This document shows positions 47,285-59,505 of a stretch of 64,000 bases of DNA, piece after piece. The position numbers and the translations under genes were made by a program. The notes under the pieces were generated by a model. It was not told the DNA's origin. It saw only the letters and a program-made list of their open reading frames with translations, and made no database searches. Each line of letters opens with the position of its first letter. Position 1 is the first letter of the stretch. Source of the DNA: Flammula alnicola (taxonomy: Eukaryota > Basidiomycota > Agaricomycetes > Agaricales > Strophariaceae); the NCBI GenBank assembly GCA_015499995.1, contig JADNRV010000030.1, positions 124,001 through 188,000 on the forward strand, written 5' to 3'.

Positions 47285-48651
47285 TCTCTGCCCAACTCCC
47301 ATCTCGCCCACCGCAAGTGACAGGAATGCAGCCCCGCCCATACAGCCGTACAGCCGGTGTGATGGATATGAGGACCCAGAAATGGCGAAAGGAGAGGGAA
47401 AAGGCTTGACAGAGACGTGAGAGGTGAAGAGAAGGCCCCACCCAGGTACAAACTCCCACAAAACTGTTTTTGTTGCCCTCGCTCACCCCGTCTTCCAGGA
47501 AAAACCATCTCAGATCGATACTGCAGCCGTTGCACCCTCCAAACACAGTACGTCCCCACCCTTCTCTTTTACTCCACATTATACAGGATTGAATGTTGAA
47601 CATTCGATTTCAGGAGTTTTGCAACCTCGCCTTAGTCGCCTTGTGCCTGTGGCCTCATCCACTCTGAACCTAATACTGTCCAGGTTGACATTAACACAGC
47701 ACACGACCCCGGCTGACGACGACCACAATGACTCTGCTATCGCCATCCAGCGTCGCCAGCATGACTAACCATGAGGGAGAAGCTTGAGGATCCCACTAGG
47801 TACATGGAAAAACCACCCGCATATACCGTCACTGACCATCGATCTACCTCTGGTTCAGATAGTGTCATAACAATCTGTAAGTTGGTCCACACCTCGCTCA
47901 TTCTGTGTGCTGCCGCTAACTCTTTATCAGCTTTTTTCATGCAGATAGCGTGAGTATGGTCATTAACAGAGGAGCAGCCTTTGCACTCTAGTATATTCCC
48001 AATACCGAGGCCATCACCGCAGATGCATGTTCGTGGTTTTATTACGCACTTGGCGGCAAGATTCGCCCCATCTTTGTACGTTCTTGTGGACAATGTCTTG
48101 ACATCGAACACAGACTCCTCATGCTCGCAGCTCTTTTGCCCTCTTTGCCCCGCAGCCCTCACAAATAGCTTTGGAGGGTTAAACTCTGGCCTCTATCTAG
48201 TCGCCGGAACAGTGCTAGGAATAATGCAGAGTGGATCAAGCTGAGTGGAATGGTTGGTTTAGCAGGTGTGATAGTTTTGCTCTCAGATGGCAGGTAGAAT
48301 TAGGCTACCGCTCTGTATAATGGTTACTACAACTTAATTAAAGTCATTTTCCTTCTATTCTCTTCGAAAATGGCAAAATAAGCTTATTTTAAGAATATCA
48401 CCGAGACCCATCTAGATTCTAGAGATGCCTAATCAAAGCAAAGATGGCAAAGACGTGCTTTACAAAGACATCCATATGTCTCTCTGAGATGAAAGTTGTC
48501 TTTGAAACATGTCAGTCGTCTTTCGGAGACATGTACCTTGATATCCAAAGACATGTCGTCTTTGCGTCTTTGGCGTCTTTACGTCTTTGGCGTCTTTACG
48601 TTTTGCAAAGACGCCAAAGATGCCCAAAGACGGATTGGACATTTTCCTGAT

Positions 48652-49298
48652 TAGTGATGTGCCGGCTCCGGCCTGAGGCCAGAAGCCGAGCCAAGCCGGG
48701 CCCAACAAAGCCGGGCCAAGCCGGGCCAAAGGTGTTGGCCTGGAGCCGGCTTTGGCTCGGCCTAAGAATTTGACAGGCCCGAGCCCTCGTCCCAGGCCGC
48801 GGCTTTCTGCAGAATTTTTTTTAAGTTTAAACGGAGAAAAACTGACCTTTGGGTAACCAAAACTTACTTTTTGTACTGTACTTTGACGAAAGTTAGATCT
48901 AATAATAGTTTAAAGTCACTTTGATGATCAGTTGATCGTGTGGTAATGGTGGCCATGCATTGACGGACAACCCCGGCTGAGTTTGAAATGCCATCAACAT
49001 TCATTTTGGGTGCGAAAATAGGTTGCAAGTAGTATTGCACGTTGACAACATGACTTAGGCACCCGTATAATAGTTAAATATGTACTTTAGGGTTGTGTCT
49101 ACACGTAGATATCAAAATATTTCTATTATATTATATTTTAACAAATTTATCAGCAAAGCCCCGGCTTGAGCCAAAGCCGGGCCGGGCCAAGCCTGATTTC
49201 CGGCTTTTGGCCCGGCTTGTGATTTGACAAAGCCTGAGCCGCCCAAAGCCGGGCCAAAGCCGGGGCTTTCAGGCCAAGCCCGAGCCGGCACATCACTA
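48652..49298. mobile_element. hAT-type MITE, 647 bp, perfect 8 bp TSD
   Basis: The termini TAGTGATGTGCCGGCTC and GAGCCGGCACATCACTA are perfect 17 bp inverted repeats. The element is flanked on both sides by TTCCTGAT (48,644-48,651 and 49,299-49,306). An 8 bp target duplication and TAGnGATGTGC-like ends define the hAT superfamily. The subterminal regions are packed with GCCGGGCCAAGCC words in both orientations; the centre is AT-rich and non-coding. Confidence 0.88.
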
Positions 49299-49464
49299 TT
49301 CCTGATATTGGCAGTAAGTTTCTTGTAAGTTTCTGTACTTCTTGTATGTTTGTTAGTTGCTAACGTTAGATTAAAGCGAATTCAAATAGTGGCGAAGACA
49401 ATACGTAGATTGATAGTGAGGGAATGAATTCGAATAAACACGACGCATGAGTACTATTAAATAC

Positions 49465-49627
49465 GCAGAATATGAGGCGAGAACATTAAAAAAAGAAAAG
49501 AGCGTGACATCGGCCACTGTGACCGGCAAGTCAACCTGTGTCATGACAGGTTATGACTTGCCGGTAACCTCTGTATGACTTAACAGGACAACCGGTCGGC
49601 CGACTTGACAGTTGAATGTCCGCCGTG
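49465..49627 (-). repeat. right terminal inverted repeat
   Basis: This is the inverted partner of 43,687-43,848. Differences are limited to a one-base indel in CAAGTCATA(A)CCTG and changes in the T-rich tract near the inner end. Confidence 0.85.
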
Positions 49628-52130
49628 TGTGGCTCCGACAACCCGGTGGCAGTGTTGCGACTGATGACAACACCAGATATGGCATTATATCTTGGTTGCC
49701 GATATGGTCGAGACATTATCGGAATGTAATATTCTGGTCAGATTTTTGTAAGCTCATGTAAATCTTATAGATCAATATATTGCCTCTCTCAGAATGATAT
49801 GAAGGTTATGAGTGAGTGATCATTATTAGACATTAATTATACTCAGTTGCAAAAGTAGTACCAGCATTTCGGGGGTCATGTAAATGCTCGTCAGTATGAT
49901 TAAAATTTATAATGAAGTTTTCATAATTGCCAGAGGATTGCGACTTGCTAATCAGTATTTCAGGTTGGGTATAATCTCTTTGAATCTCGCCAACTTGAAG
50001 AAAGCCTTCGGCGATCCATTTATGGACTAGACATCCGAGTCGCGCTCCGAGTGAGGTCAGAACTATTTCTCCCTGTAAGTCTGTAAACTCACGACTGCCA
50101 GCGGATATGAAGTCAACCCGTCTATTGCAGAGCCAGGCGGCAGTGCTTGGAGTAGGTTACTGGACCTTACTGAATGTTGAGTCGCGGACTTAAGAATCGG
50201 AGTCGGAGAGAATTGTTCAGGAACCAGGCACATCAGCATCGGAACAGAACGGAACGCGTTAAACCGGAGATCACGTGAACATTCAACGGTCGGAAAAGGG
50301 AATTGATGTAAGTTGAACTTCGTTGCTTGCATCTTTCCCTCCCACCAATATGTCCTCACTCCCCTACCTCGGCCTGCTGCTGCTCTCCCCCAAGGTCACT
50401 CCCTCTAGGATGCGAAAATCTATAGGAAAAGAACCAGAGAACTCCTGATCGAGCCCGTCTTTCCTCCCATGTCGTTGTTGGGCTTGTGACGCTGACGAGC
50501 GCCCCAAGCCCAACTCCGACATTGGTTTGGTTCATGGATGGTAGAGATGGTGCTGACGGGCGTACATCTCTTCCATTCATTGCCACTAGATTGCCGCAGT
50601 CAGCAGCTCTTCGGTTTTTTTCACGTCATCGGAATCATTGCAACTTGTTTCGTTTGAGCAATTGGTATGTTTGTTCTTGGATCATCGTTGTCTCCTTCAC
50701 TAACCCTTGTTTATTTTAGAGCTTCCGAGTTTCTAGCAAGCTCGTCACCTTTGTGCTTGAGCCACGCGCCGCCATGTCATCGAGTCATCTTCAAGTACAA
50801 GCTTGTCGTATCTTGATGCTGGAATTTGGGTGCACCTTTGGTACGTTGTCGAAGTCTCACTTTCTTATTTACCGCTCTGATCACATTCGTGGCAGTGTCC
50901 GTTCTGTAGCGTCTACTTTCCAGTACTGTATTAGTAGTATTGAAATAAATCAGATTTGAACCATATTCTCGAAGCGACGCAAGCTATATTAAACCGATGG
51001 AATAGTTACATTGTCATTACAAATGCTACTCAGAAATACCCAGCAATACAAGGCCTTGAAATGTTGTCTCACCCTTACAGCAATGACACATTGCTACCGG
51101 AACGGCAGCAAAATGGCGGCAAAGATATTAAGGAGGGGTGCTGACGTATTGCCATTGTAACGGGTGCTGCCATATGATTGGAAATTATACCGGTGACATG
51201 ATATGGCAGCACTGATATTCCCCTTATAAGGCGTTACACAAATTTCCACAATTTACTGATGTACCTGTACTAATATTAATAACAAAGCGCTCGCCGAGCG
51301 GCGGTCACGATGTCACGTGATGCTAACAGAGCCCAGGCCCCAAACGCTTAAAGTTATAATTGCACGTCGAAGTTTGTTTCTGTTTCTTGCACTTGAATGC
51401 GTCTTACTTCCATTTTATACCTTCACCTGAGGACGCGGACCTGAGATTTTGTTAGCCTACTTAATATCAATCTCTCTGGTCAGTCAACGACTCTGATTTT
51501 GCTCGGATTCTGAGTCGGGGGCTCACTTGAAAGCGAAGGCATAAGACACTCAATCTCTTGCTCTGCAGGTGGATTTACAAATAGCCAAATCTTGCACCAT
51601 CACCACCTTTATATTTTCTCATACAGTCTTTTTCTGCATCAGTGTCGCGTTGCAAAGCAACCCACAATTTGCCGAGTACTTACAGCCTGAGAATTAGCGC
51701 CCAAGCTGTTGCAAATATTTGTCACAAATACAGTATGTACAACGAATATATGACCTATGAACATACAGAAATATCTCACATTCTGCTTCTGCGAACCTGC
51801 TTGGATGTTAAACACTCTAGTCCATGCATTTGCCTATCGAGGCATGGTCTTTGCGGTGACTCGGTGAGAGTTAACACCATTGAAATATTGAACTCGGAAT
51901 TCGCCGAGAGTTGAGAATGCCGACCACGCGTACGAAAGCTTATTCTTGAGCTAAAATATGGAGAATCACTTGTTGATTCGCTCATAGGCTATAGCTAAGT
52001 TCAACAAGCTTTCAAGACATTTAAACAACGTTCCAAGCCATATAAAAGGACAATGGTCAAGACCAGTTGTCAGAAAAGCCCCCATCCTCTCGGAACCCAC
52101 CCTCAATTAAACACAACTTGAAATCCTGAC
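49628..52130. other. intergenic; one hairpin, otherwise nothing recognised
   Basis: About 2.5 kb without a recognisable gene. Open frames at 50,060-50,740 lack family similarity or splice support. A 12 bp perfect inverted repeat lies at 51,164-51,175 and 51,201-51,212. The final ~120 bases contain the H3-like promoter, including a CATATAAAAGG TATA box near 52,040. Confidence 0.4.
51164..51212. repeat. 12 bp inverted repeat, hairpin
   Basis: GTGCTGCCATAT and ATATGGCAGCAC are perfect complements separated by 25 bases. Surrounding words (GATATT...CCCC) are weakly mirrored, so a small MITE is possible. Confidence 0.4.
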
Positions 52131-52562
52131 ATGGCCCGCACCAAGCAAAGTGCTCGCAAGTCTACTGGTAAGTGTATTCTCTTCTATATCTCTCAATTTC
52201 CAATGACATTCATTTTTTTCAATGTACTGTACTCTCAAGGGGGGAAACAACCTCAACCGAGCCAGGTTATCCGAGTCCCGGGCATTCGACAGTATGCCAA
52301 AAAATCAAGCGCAAAGACACCCAAGACAGACCCAAGCGTGCCGTTCCAGCGCGTTTATGCAAAGGCATCTGGACCATCTGGTGTGAGTACTTTCATTTTA
52401 TCGATGCTATATCACTTGGTTTGCACAGGCACTTGGCGGAAAACGCTGCGCCACTCTCAGTTTCACGCTATTTCTTGCTGCACTGTGCACATTTTTTTAC
52501 TCACGTATTCTTCGTAGGATAATAAGCGCTCTATCGGGGCCATTATGAAGAAGGCCCACTGA

Positions 52563-52823
<261 letters not shown>

Positions 52824-53245
52824 TCTGGCCCCATCCAAGATGTGTTCGCCCTCGAACACAATGAAAAAAAACCTGTCTAAACAGAAAAAAATTGATGTAT
52901 GCACAGGTATATATGAAGGTACTGGATTATAAGTCAAAGTAATGCAGAATAAAATAATATAGAGGGGAAAAAAACTGAGAAAAAGAGTGAGAACACTCAT
53001 CGTAAAGAAGGTCGAGAACTTTTCTGAGAGATGCGACGGAGTGCATTGACTTGATGACCAGGTGAAGCTGTGGTGGCAGGTGGAAGTGCCATCTGTGGGG
53101 GATGTTTGCGATGAGGTTTGATCTGAGGCCCATGAACATGTCGCCGTTTGTGAGGAGGGTCCTTGTGGTGTGGCCTGATCTGAGGGCGTACCCATTGTAT
53201 ATTAGGGGCCGCAGGTGGAGGTTTAGGCTGCCAAATGAAAGGTGG

Positions 53246-53896
53246 TCACAGAGTTGGTTTGTTCCCGGGATGCTTGTTGTGTGAAGATCGTGTCGAAAAT
53301 TGTTGCTTGGGATGAGCTAGATAGTGTGGTGGTTGTCGGAGTTGCTGGTTTGCTTCAGAAATGCTGAGAATAGCCATGAGTGTTGTAGCATCGGCCATGC
53401 GACTCTCAAAGAGTTGATTGTCGTGGGCTATCGCCAATTCCCACTCGTCGTCAGGAAGGTCATCGTATGTTGTCGGGACTTCTTGTAGTTGCCTCAGAAT
53501 GCTAGCTAACCAATGCCAGTCTTGATAGTGTTGGGAAAGGTCATTATATCTGGGAATTGGTGCGGGCTCTGGCTCGTACTGGAATTCTGGGGGTTGAGTC
53601 TTGTCATTCATATGCAAAGGCTCAGCGTGATCAGAGCAGGTAGGTTCACTGTGGTCGCCGTCGAAAAGAGGTTCAGGGAAGTGGTTGGGTCCGTTTTCAA
53701 AACCGTAAATGCTCGGGTCATAGTAGATGGGTTCTTCGCAGCCGTTATCAAAGTCAAAACCAGTGGGATGCTGGTTGCTGTCGCTGCCATAGATGTCTGG
53801 ATCATAGTAGATGGGTTCCGGTTCGTAATCGACAGGTTCAGGAGCATAGTAGACCGGCTCCTCTGAGTATTCACATTCATCATAGTAGTATGACAT
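53246..53896 (-). CDS. retroelement-encoded acidic Tyr/Pro-rich protein, Gag-like by position
   Basis: 216 residues from ATG 53,896. The first ~115 residues are acidic and rich in Tyr, Pro, Asp and Glu, with repeated units YYDPDIYG and YYDPSIYG and EPEPIYYDP. The second half contains an amphipathic stretch (HYQDWHWLASILRQLQ), then a Gln/His-rich end (QPPHYLAHPKQQFSTR). There is no CCHC knuckle, protease or polymerase motif. Its place as the only ORF between the LTRs suggests a Gag-like or structural role, but sequence alone does not prove it. Confidence 0.6.
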   Translation of the reverse strand: MSYYYDECEYSEEPVYYAPEPVDYEPEPIYYDPDIYGSDSNQHPTGFDFDNGCEEPIYYDPSIYGFENGPNHFPEPLFDGDHSEPTCSDHAEPLHMNDKTQPPEFQYEPEPAPIPRYNDLSQHYQDWHWLASILRQLQEVPTTYDDLPDDEWELAIAHDNQLFESRMADATTLMAILSISEANQQLRQPPHYLAHPKQQFSTRSSHNKHPGNKPTL

Positions 53897-54201
53897 GGTG
53901 CTCAGTCAGCGATGCTGTACCGTGTTGGGAGCTTTTGACAGTGGAAAGGTGGATAGAAAGGGCCGTCGGTCAACGACGTGAAGTACTGGGTGGGATATCG
54001 AATCTCGCTTTTGAAAGCAGTGGCTCGCGTTCTACGCGGTGTATCTCGCCTTTTGAGGGCGGTGTCTCGTGCTCTGCACGGTGTCTCGCGTCGGGAAGTC
54101 GTTCCGTGGCGGTGTCTCGACGTCTGCTGGCAGTGTCGGTGCTGGTGCCGTTTTTCAACAGGCAACGTGGAGTCGTGCGAAACGCACTCTCATCACCAAG
54201 A

Positions 54202-54366
54202 TGGAGGGGTGGTGGAACCGCCTCGGACTGGAGTCGAGCTGGCTCGGGCTGGGCTGGGTAGCGTAGTGGCAAAGTGTGGTATAGATGTGTGTGAGTAGCT
54301 ACGACATGCGGAATGTGGTGCTACGGGGTTCAGACTCCGCCGGCGCGGGCTGCCAGCACAGCCACA
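54202..54366 (-). repeat. LTR (5' LTR in element orientation)
   Basis: Identical to 52,659-52,823. It should contain the element promoter; no clear TATA box is visible in it. Confidence 0.92.
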
Positions 54367-54635
54367 CCGTGAAATCGCACAGCAGTACAAGGTAGGATTG
54401 CCCATCTTTATTTTACATACTCTCATACTGACCGTCTTTCCCGGGCCGGACGCAGTCCGATTTACGTTTCCAAGTCTCCGCCGTCAATGCCCTTCAAGAG
54501 GCAAGCGAGGCCTATCTCGTCGGACTGCTCGAAGACACAAATCTGGCTGCCATCCACGCGAAGAGAGTTACCATCCAGGTTAAGGATATGATGTTAGCTC
54601 ACAGACTGAGGGGTGATATTATCAGAGGATTTTAG

Positions 54636-55215
54636 TTGTGGCTCGTGGCTTGCCAAAAACTTGTAGAAAAGTACTATTTGTTGAATACAACCAGTTCTCA
54701 ATGTTCGAACGAGTGCTTTGAATTATCGCGTGTCTGACATTCACTTTTAAGGCCTGAGCCTGAACATTGTTCATCATCATCGCAACACATTCGCAACACA
54801 GTAGTTTCATGCCATCCAAAACGTTAACCTACATAGTACAAACACTAAGGCAAAATATCGCTCGGGACGAAGCCGAGACATGCAATGAATGCGACATTTT
54901 AAAATCCAAGATATCAATCATAATCATCACATAACTAATTCATCCCTACCTACAATGACCAAATAAAAGAAGCAGAAGTACCAACAAAACCGTGAATGAG
55001 TGGCAATGCAACAAAGAGAAAGGAAAGAAGGAAAGAATAAAATAAAATGATAGGAAATGATGTTGTTAGTGGAACGCCAGCGAACATCTAGCACGGATGA
55101 ATGAGACCAATCGATAGAGTAGAAATGCAAGAGCTGTGATCCCAGCAACTTTGAGGACCAAGGACAAGACACCCGTCATCAACAGTCCTAGTACCCCCAA
55201 AATTGCCCAAAAACG
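54636..55215. other. intergenic between H3-like pseudogene and SSK1
   Basis: 580 bp containing the 3' regions of two converging genes, AT-rich. No feature recognised. Confidence 0.45.
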
Positions 55216-58200
55216 TCATGGTGAACTCCCGCGCGTGTTTTCGGGAGGAGTAGGGCATCGAGTCGAGTCGGACGAAGGCGAACGTTCAGCTTCTAGTTCT
55301 TTAGGCCGGAAATGGCCGTTTTCTCGTGTTTTGACGGACTCGACGATACTTGCTAGCAGTGGGTCAGAATCCTGCGGAGTATGGTCCTGTACTCGTGGTT
55401 GGACAGGCGTCACAGAGCGCGATTTCGACCAGCCAGCATGGTCGGTATACCGCTGGAGAGGTTTGGCTCTTGGAGTCCCTGCCTTCGGTGTGTCTATGAC
55501 ATGAAGAGTCAATATATACTCTATAGCTGATAACTTGTTTAAGTGGCCGCACCATCTGCGATAATCCAAAAATCAACACATAGGTATAAGAGTACGATCT
55601 AGCATGCATGACTCACCATCAACAGCTTCAACAGATTTCCTCTTCAGCGGCTGCGAGTCCAACAAATCCGCCATATCCGATGTGTCCAGCACATTTAAAT
55701 GTAGGGCAGGGTGAATGCCATCTGCCAGTGGCGAGGAAGTAGTCGGAGGTTGATCAGGCACCTTAAAATACGAAGGAGTAAACGGTGGTATTCTAGCAGA
55801 CGACGCCAGGGCAAGAGCCGCAGCATTATCCTCCAAGACACTCGTCGACCGACGCGTTTGCGGCGGCGGAGTGAGACGCGCCTTTGCAGGCACGTGCAGT
55901 CGTTCCGCGACATTCCTCGCTTGAGCCACCTGCCCGCTCTGCATCGTCCTAACAGCGTCCGGCCGAATGTCGGCCCACATCTGCAGCGCCTTGATCGAGC
56001 CCCATTCGATGATCTTGTTATTGAGCCATAACAGCGAGACAGGCTTCGTCAGGAAATCGTTGCAGCCAGCTGCGAGCGCCGCCACACGATCACTCTGCAG
56101 AGAGGATGCAGTGAGCGCGACGATGATGACAGAAGACCGGAATGGTGAGTTTATGGATTTCGATTCAGAGGTAGTGGATGAAGCAGAGGACGTCTGTCCT
56201 CCTTCCGTTGATGGAGAGAGCGGAGGATACCCCGCTGCCGCATTGATTTTCTCCAGCCGTCGGATTTCCTTGGTCGCTTGAATACCATCCATAACAGGCA
56301 TTTGAATATCCATCTGATATAAAAGTCAGCAACAACAGCAGCGGTGGCGCGCCAAAAAAACATACCAAAATCAAGTGAAACCCTCCTGTATGCCACTTCT
56401 GCACAGCTTCCTGACCATTACTCGCCAAATCGTACTTGATCTTCTTTCTTCGCATGAACGTCGAAAGAATAGTCTGATTTATAGGATTGTCTACACAAAA
56501 GAAAAAAGACCATCAAAAATAAAAATAAAAGAGGGAAGAACGTGATCCACGAACCATCGACGATCAACACACTAATAGGCGGCATAACATTAGCATCAGA
56601 CGCTGTGCCCTTCCCTCCTCGTTTGGAAGACGAAGGAGGCGACGCAGAATCCTTCACCTCATTCCGTTTAGCCGCGCTCCGTCGAGTCGGCGTGTTCGTC
56701 CCATCCGCCGACGTCCCCGAAGGCGACGCCAGCCTCCGTGTATCATCACTTTTCCTACGAGGAACAGGCGACAAAATACTCGAAGCCAACGACGGCTGCT
56801 CAAGCTGATCCAAGTCCTCCATCGGACCCACCGACAGCACGCGCTCCGGAGATGGCGACTCGGGTTTAGGGTTAAGCGACGGCCGCCTCGACGGAGAGGC
56901 TTCATGCAACGACCCAAACGACACCCCATCCTCCATCTCCCTCTTGTTCCCACCCGACGGCACACGCGGCGTCGATCCTCTCGGACCCGGCACAGTGAGC
57001 TGACCACGATCGCGCTCCATCGAGGGAGTCGACGGGTTCTTCGACCCGCTCCTGCTCCTCGGGTGGAAGTATATGCCTGCCGTCTGTCCATCCGGGCTCT
57101 GGATAACAAGGCCCGAGGAAGGGGACGTGCCGAGTTTCTGCGCGGCAGCAGAGAAATACTCGATGTTATCCGGAAGGGCGAGCGGCGAGGGGGGAAGAGC
57201 AGACAAGTTGATAGAACTATCACTGGACTTCGTCGAGCGATCCGAGTTGGTGCGCGAGCCATGCGGCCGATGCCCATTCTTGCTCGCGGGAGACTGGGGT
57301 TGAGAGGCAGGACCATGACTTCCACTACTACCGCTATCCACGCTCTGCTCGCTGACAGACGCCGCGAAGAACGACCCGGCCGCATGCTGCACCCCAGGGC
57401 TCATCGGCGACGTCGCAATGGGCATGAATAATGGATCAATAACAGGCTTGGTGACGGAGATGTGCAAAGCAGTTAAAATGCGGCGCGGCCCAGCAGGTTT
57501 AGGAATAATCATCACTTCCGGCAGAGGCGTCGATGTGGCTGTGTACGAAACCATCACAGATTGCATGACGTCCTTGACACTCTTGTAATTGGAGAGACTT
57601 GAGAAATGCATAATGACGACAGGAGTTGGTGGCTGTGCGAGGTTGTTGAGGCCCAAGAGGCGAGCCATCTGCGGCGACGACCGAGGTCTATGGTTAGTAG
57701 ACAGCGATGGCCGTTTTCTTCCATTCTGCGTCAAGACTTGCGGCTGATTGTCGAACCGTAACGCTTGTAGACGCTCCTTCAAGATGTCAATATCGTCATC
57801 GATGACGATGAATGAAGGACTTTCAGGAGGTGTTGGCCGTTGGTCGGGTTTGAGTTGTAAACCGGGGGGTATTCCTAGTGGGTATGTGGCCAGGAGTTGG
57901 TTGTAAGACGACATTCGAGCTTCGTCCTGGAGAGAGGAAAGTTGGTCCCCTACGCCATCTACTTGGCCGTCTGGTGACACATGGGTGACGTCCATGCCCC
58001 AGGCAGTCAAGTAACTCGTAAGATGATGGGCAAAGGAGCCTTTGGCGCTCGCGTAAAGCGTAACCCTTTTGCCTTTCAGGGTTTCCCCAAATGCCGACAG
58101 TTGTTCAAGAGTTGTATTCAGTCCGACTTCGCTGGCCTCCTCCGGGTTTTGGACGGAAACTGGCACGGACACGCGGTCTAGCACCATCTCAAAGTCACAC

Positions 58201-59505
58201 GTACGACCACTCGTAAATGCCTCAGGCGGTGGCAGGTCTGACACCAAATTACCGTTAATCTGTCGCAGAATGCGCCGTAGAAGGAGAGTGGAAAAGGATG
58301 GTTTCGGCCGAGTTTCTGTTGTTACAACGTCCTCTGGGAGGTCGACACCTTGATGGGTCTCCGACGGAGCATACTTGTGGGATATTCGAATGGTAATTCT
58401 AATAGGGCCCTTGCATTCTAATGGCGTCGGGCTTAATAGATCATCGACGGCAGACTGGACATCTGTGGAAAGACCAGGTCGTGCGGTTGAGATTGGGCTG
58501 ACTAAAAGGCCAAGCTCGATTGAATCCCCACGTTCTGCTGTACTCAGAACTTGACGAATAATCTACAGAAAGTCAGAAAAATTGGAGGATAAGGGGAATT
58601 AGAAAAATAATACATACATGCGACAAGGCAAACGAGATACCACTTTCATCCCCCGAGACATAGACATGCTTCAAACCGACGTCTCCATGATAGATGACCA
58701 GGTCCACACCGCTCTGAGCTGCAGCTCCGCTCAACGCATCACCAACGCACTGCAACACCTCTCCAATATCGAACTCGTTATACAGAGTTTCTGGGGGTTG
58801 TTCATTGGCGGGACCGCCACATTCTGGTAGTGAAGTCGCCAGGTCGCAGAATGACGACATATTAGCAGAGACGTAATTGATGTTCTTCATAGCGGTGAAG
58901 AGCGCAGACATGGAAGACGTTGGAACGGAGAGGGCGCAAGCTGAGAACAGCTCCTTTGCTGGATCCAACACCTGTGGCGGTGAAATCTGAAGCATAGTCT
59001 GGATAGCCAATTGGATCAAATCCGCCAATTCCATGGAAACTTCGCGAACTTGGGACGACTGCGTAGAGGGCACGGCTGGTGATGACGTGAAGTAATTGGG
59101 CGGTCCAGGCCTGTGCGGGTGCTGAAGTTGGCTAAGCTGGGAAGGCAGAGGCATAGACAGTGCCCTAGAGAAGTGTGGTATTGGTTTCTCGGGAATTGCT
59201 TTCGTATGCGAATTGGACCGGTCTGATGGTGGTGGAGGCGCGACTTTAAGGTCTGAATTTAGAGGAGGAACATCCATATCATCGCCCGAGTCTCCATCCG
59301 ACGTATGTGGCTCGCTGTCGAACGCACCGTTGGATATGGACTCGTGGTTCGAGGCGCTGCCTGACAGCGAGTTCTGGCGACTATGGGATGGTGCATATGA
59401 GACGCTGAATTTCCTGCTTGGTGGAAAATCCAAGGAAATGCCCTCCTGGATGATGCAGTCGCCCTCGGCCGTCAAGCGCAACGCTGGGAGCTTGGGTGCA
59501 CTCAT
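55216..59505 (-). CDS. SSK1: Ssk1-type response regulator of the HOG stress pathway
   Basis: Five exons (59505-58618, 58562-56555, 56490-56366, 56313-55617, 55493-55216) give 1331 residues. The receiver domain (about 957-1095) starts VLIVDDNPINQ, has phospho-acceptor Asp1009 in LMDIQMPVMDG and the conserved Lys in FLTKPVS; a Ser-rich loop (STEGGQTSSASSTTSESKS) is inserted within it. In fungi Ssk1 receives phosphate from the Ypd1 phosphotransfer protein and, when unphosphorylated, activates the MAPKKK of the osmotic and oxidative stress cascade. Upstream, residues ~170-470 resemble a degenerate histidine-kinase dimerisation and ATPase region, followed by a degenerate receiver (LKGKRVTLYASAKGSF). 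Exon 5 adds a Pro/Ser-rich tail; its acceptor was chosen because it continues the frame for 93 codons to a stop. Start: first ATG after an in-frame stop. Confidence 0.92.

Larger units (their letters stand above)
44355..48651. mobile_element. inner element with ATCAGGAAAA termini and GTCTTTGG subterminal repeats
   Basis: ATCAGGAAAACGTCCA at 44,355 is mirrored by TGGACATTTTCCTGAT ending at 48,651. Inside each end the word GTCTTTGG (or CCAAAGAC) recurs densely: about 44,375-44,540 on the left and 48,440-48,630 on the right. This organisation, short inverted ends plus subterminal repeat arrays, is that of a DNA transposon ~4.3 kb long nested in the larger one. No transposase recognised and no convincing target duplication; the right end is itself hit by a hAT insertion. 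Confidence 0.5.
43687..49627. mobile_element. 5.9 kb DNA element with 162 bp terminal inverted repeats, 3 bp TSD
   Basis: The sequence from 43,687 (CACGGCGGACATTCAACTGT...) to 43,848 reappears inverted at 49,465-49,627, differing by only a few bases and small indels over ~162 bp. The element is flanked by TGT on both sides (43,684-43,686 and 49,628-49,630). Termini starting CAC and a 3 bp target duplication fit the CACTA/EnSpm (CMC) group, although the terminus is CACGG rather than CACTA. No transposase was recognised inside; the interior consists of nested repeats, a hAT element and gene-like fragments, so it is probably non-autonomous. The near-identity of the ends suggests recent activity. 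Confidence 0.8.

Noticed and set aside
50350..50740. Possible gene with a Leu-rich start on the plus strand
   Set aside because: The frame closes quickly, splice joins give stops, and no family resemblance was seen.
56542..57431. Arg-rich frames opposite and alongside SSK1
   Set aside because: Shadow frames of a GC-rich, Ser/Pro-rich region; no motif, no splice logic.
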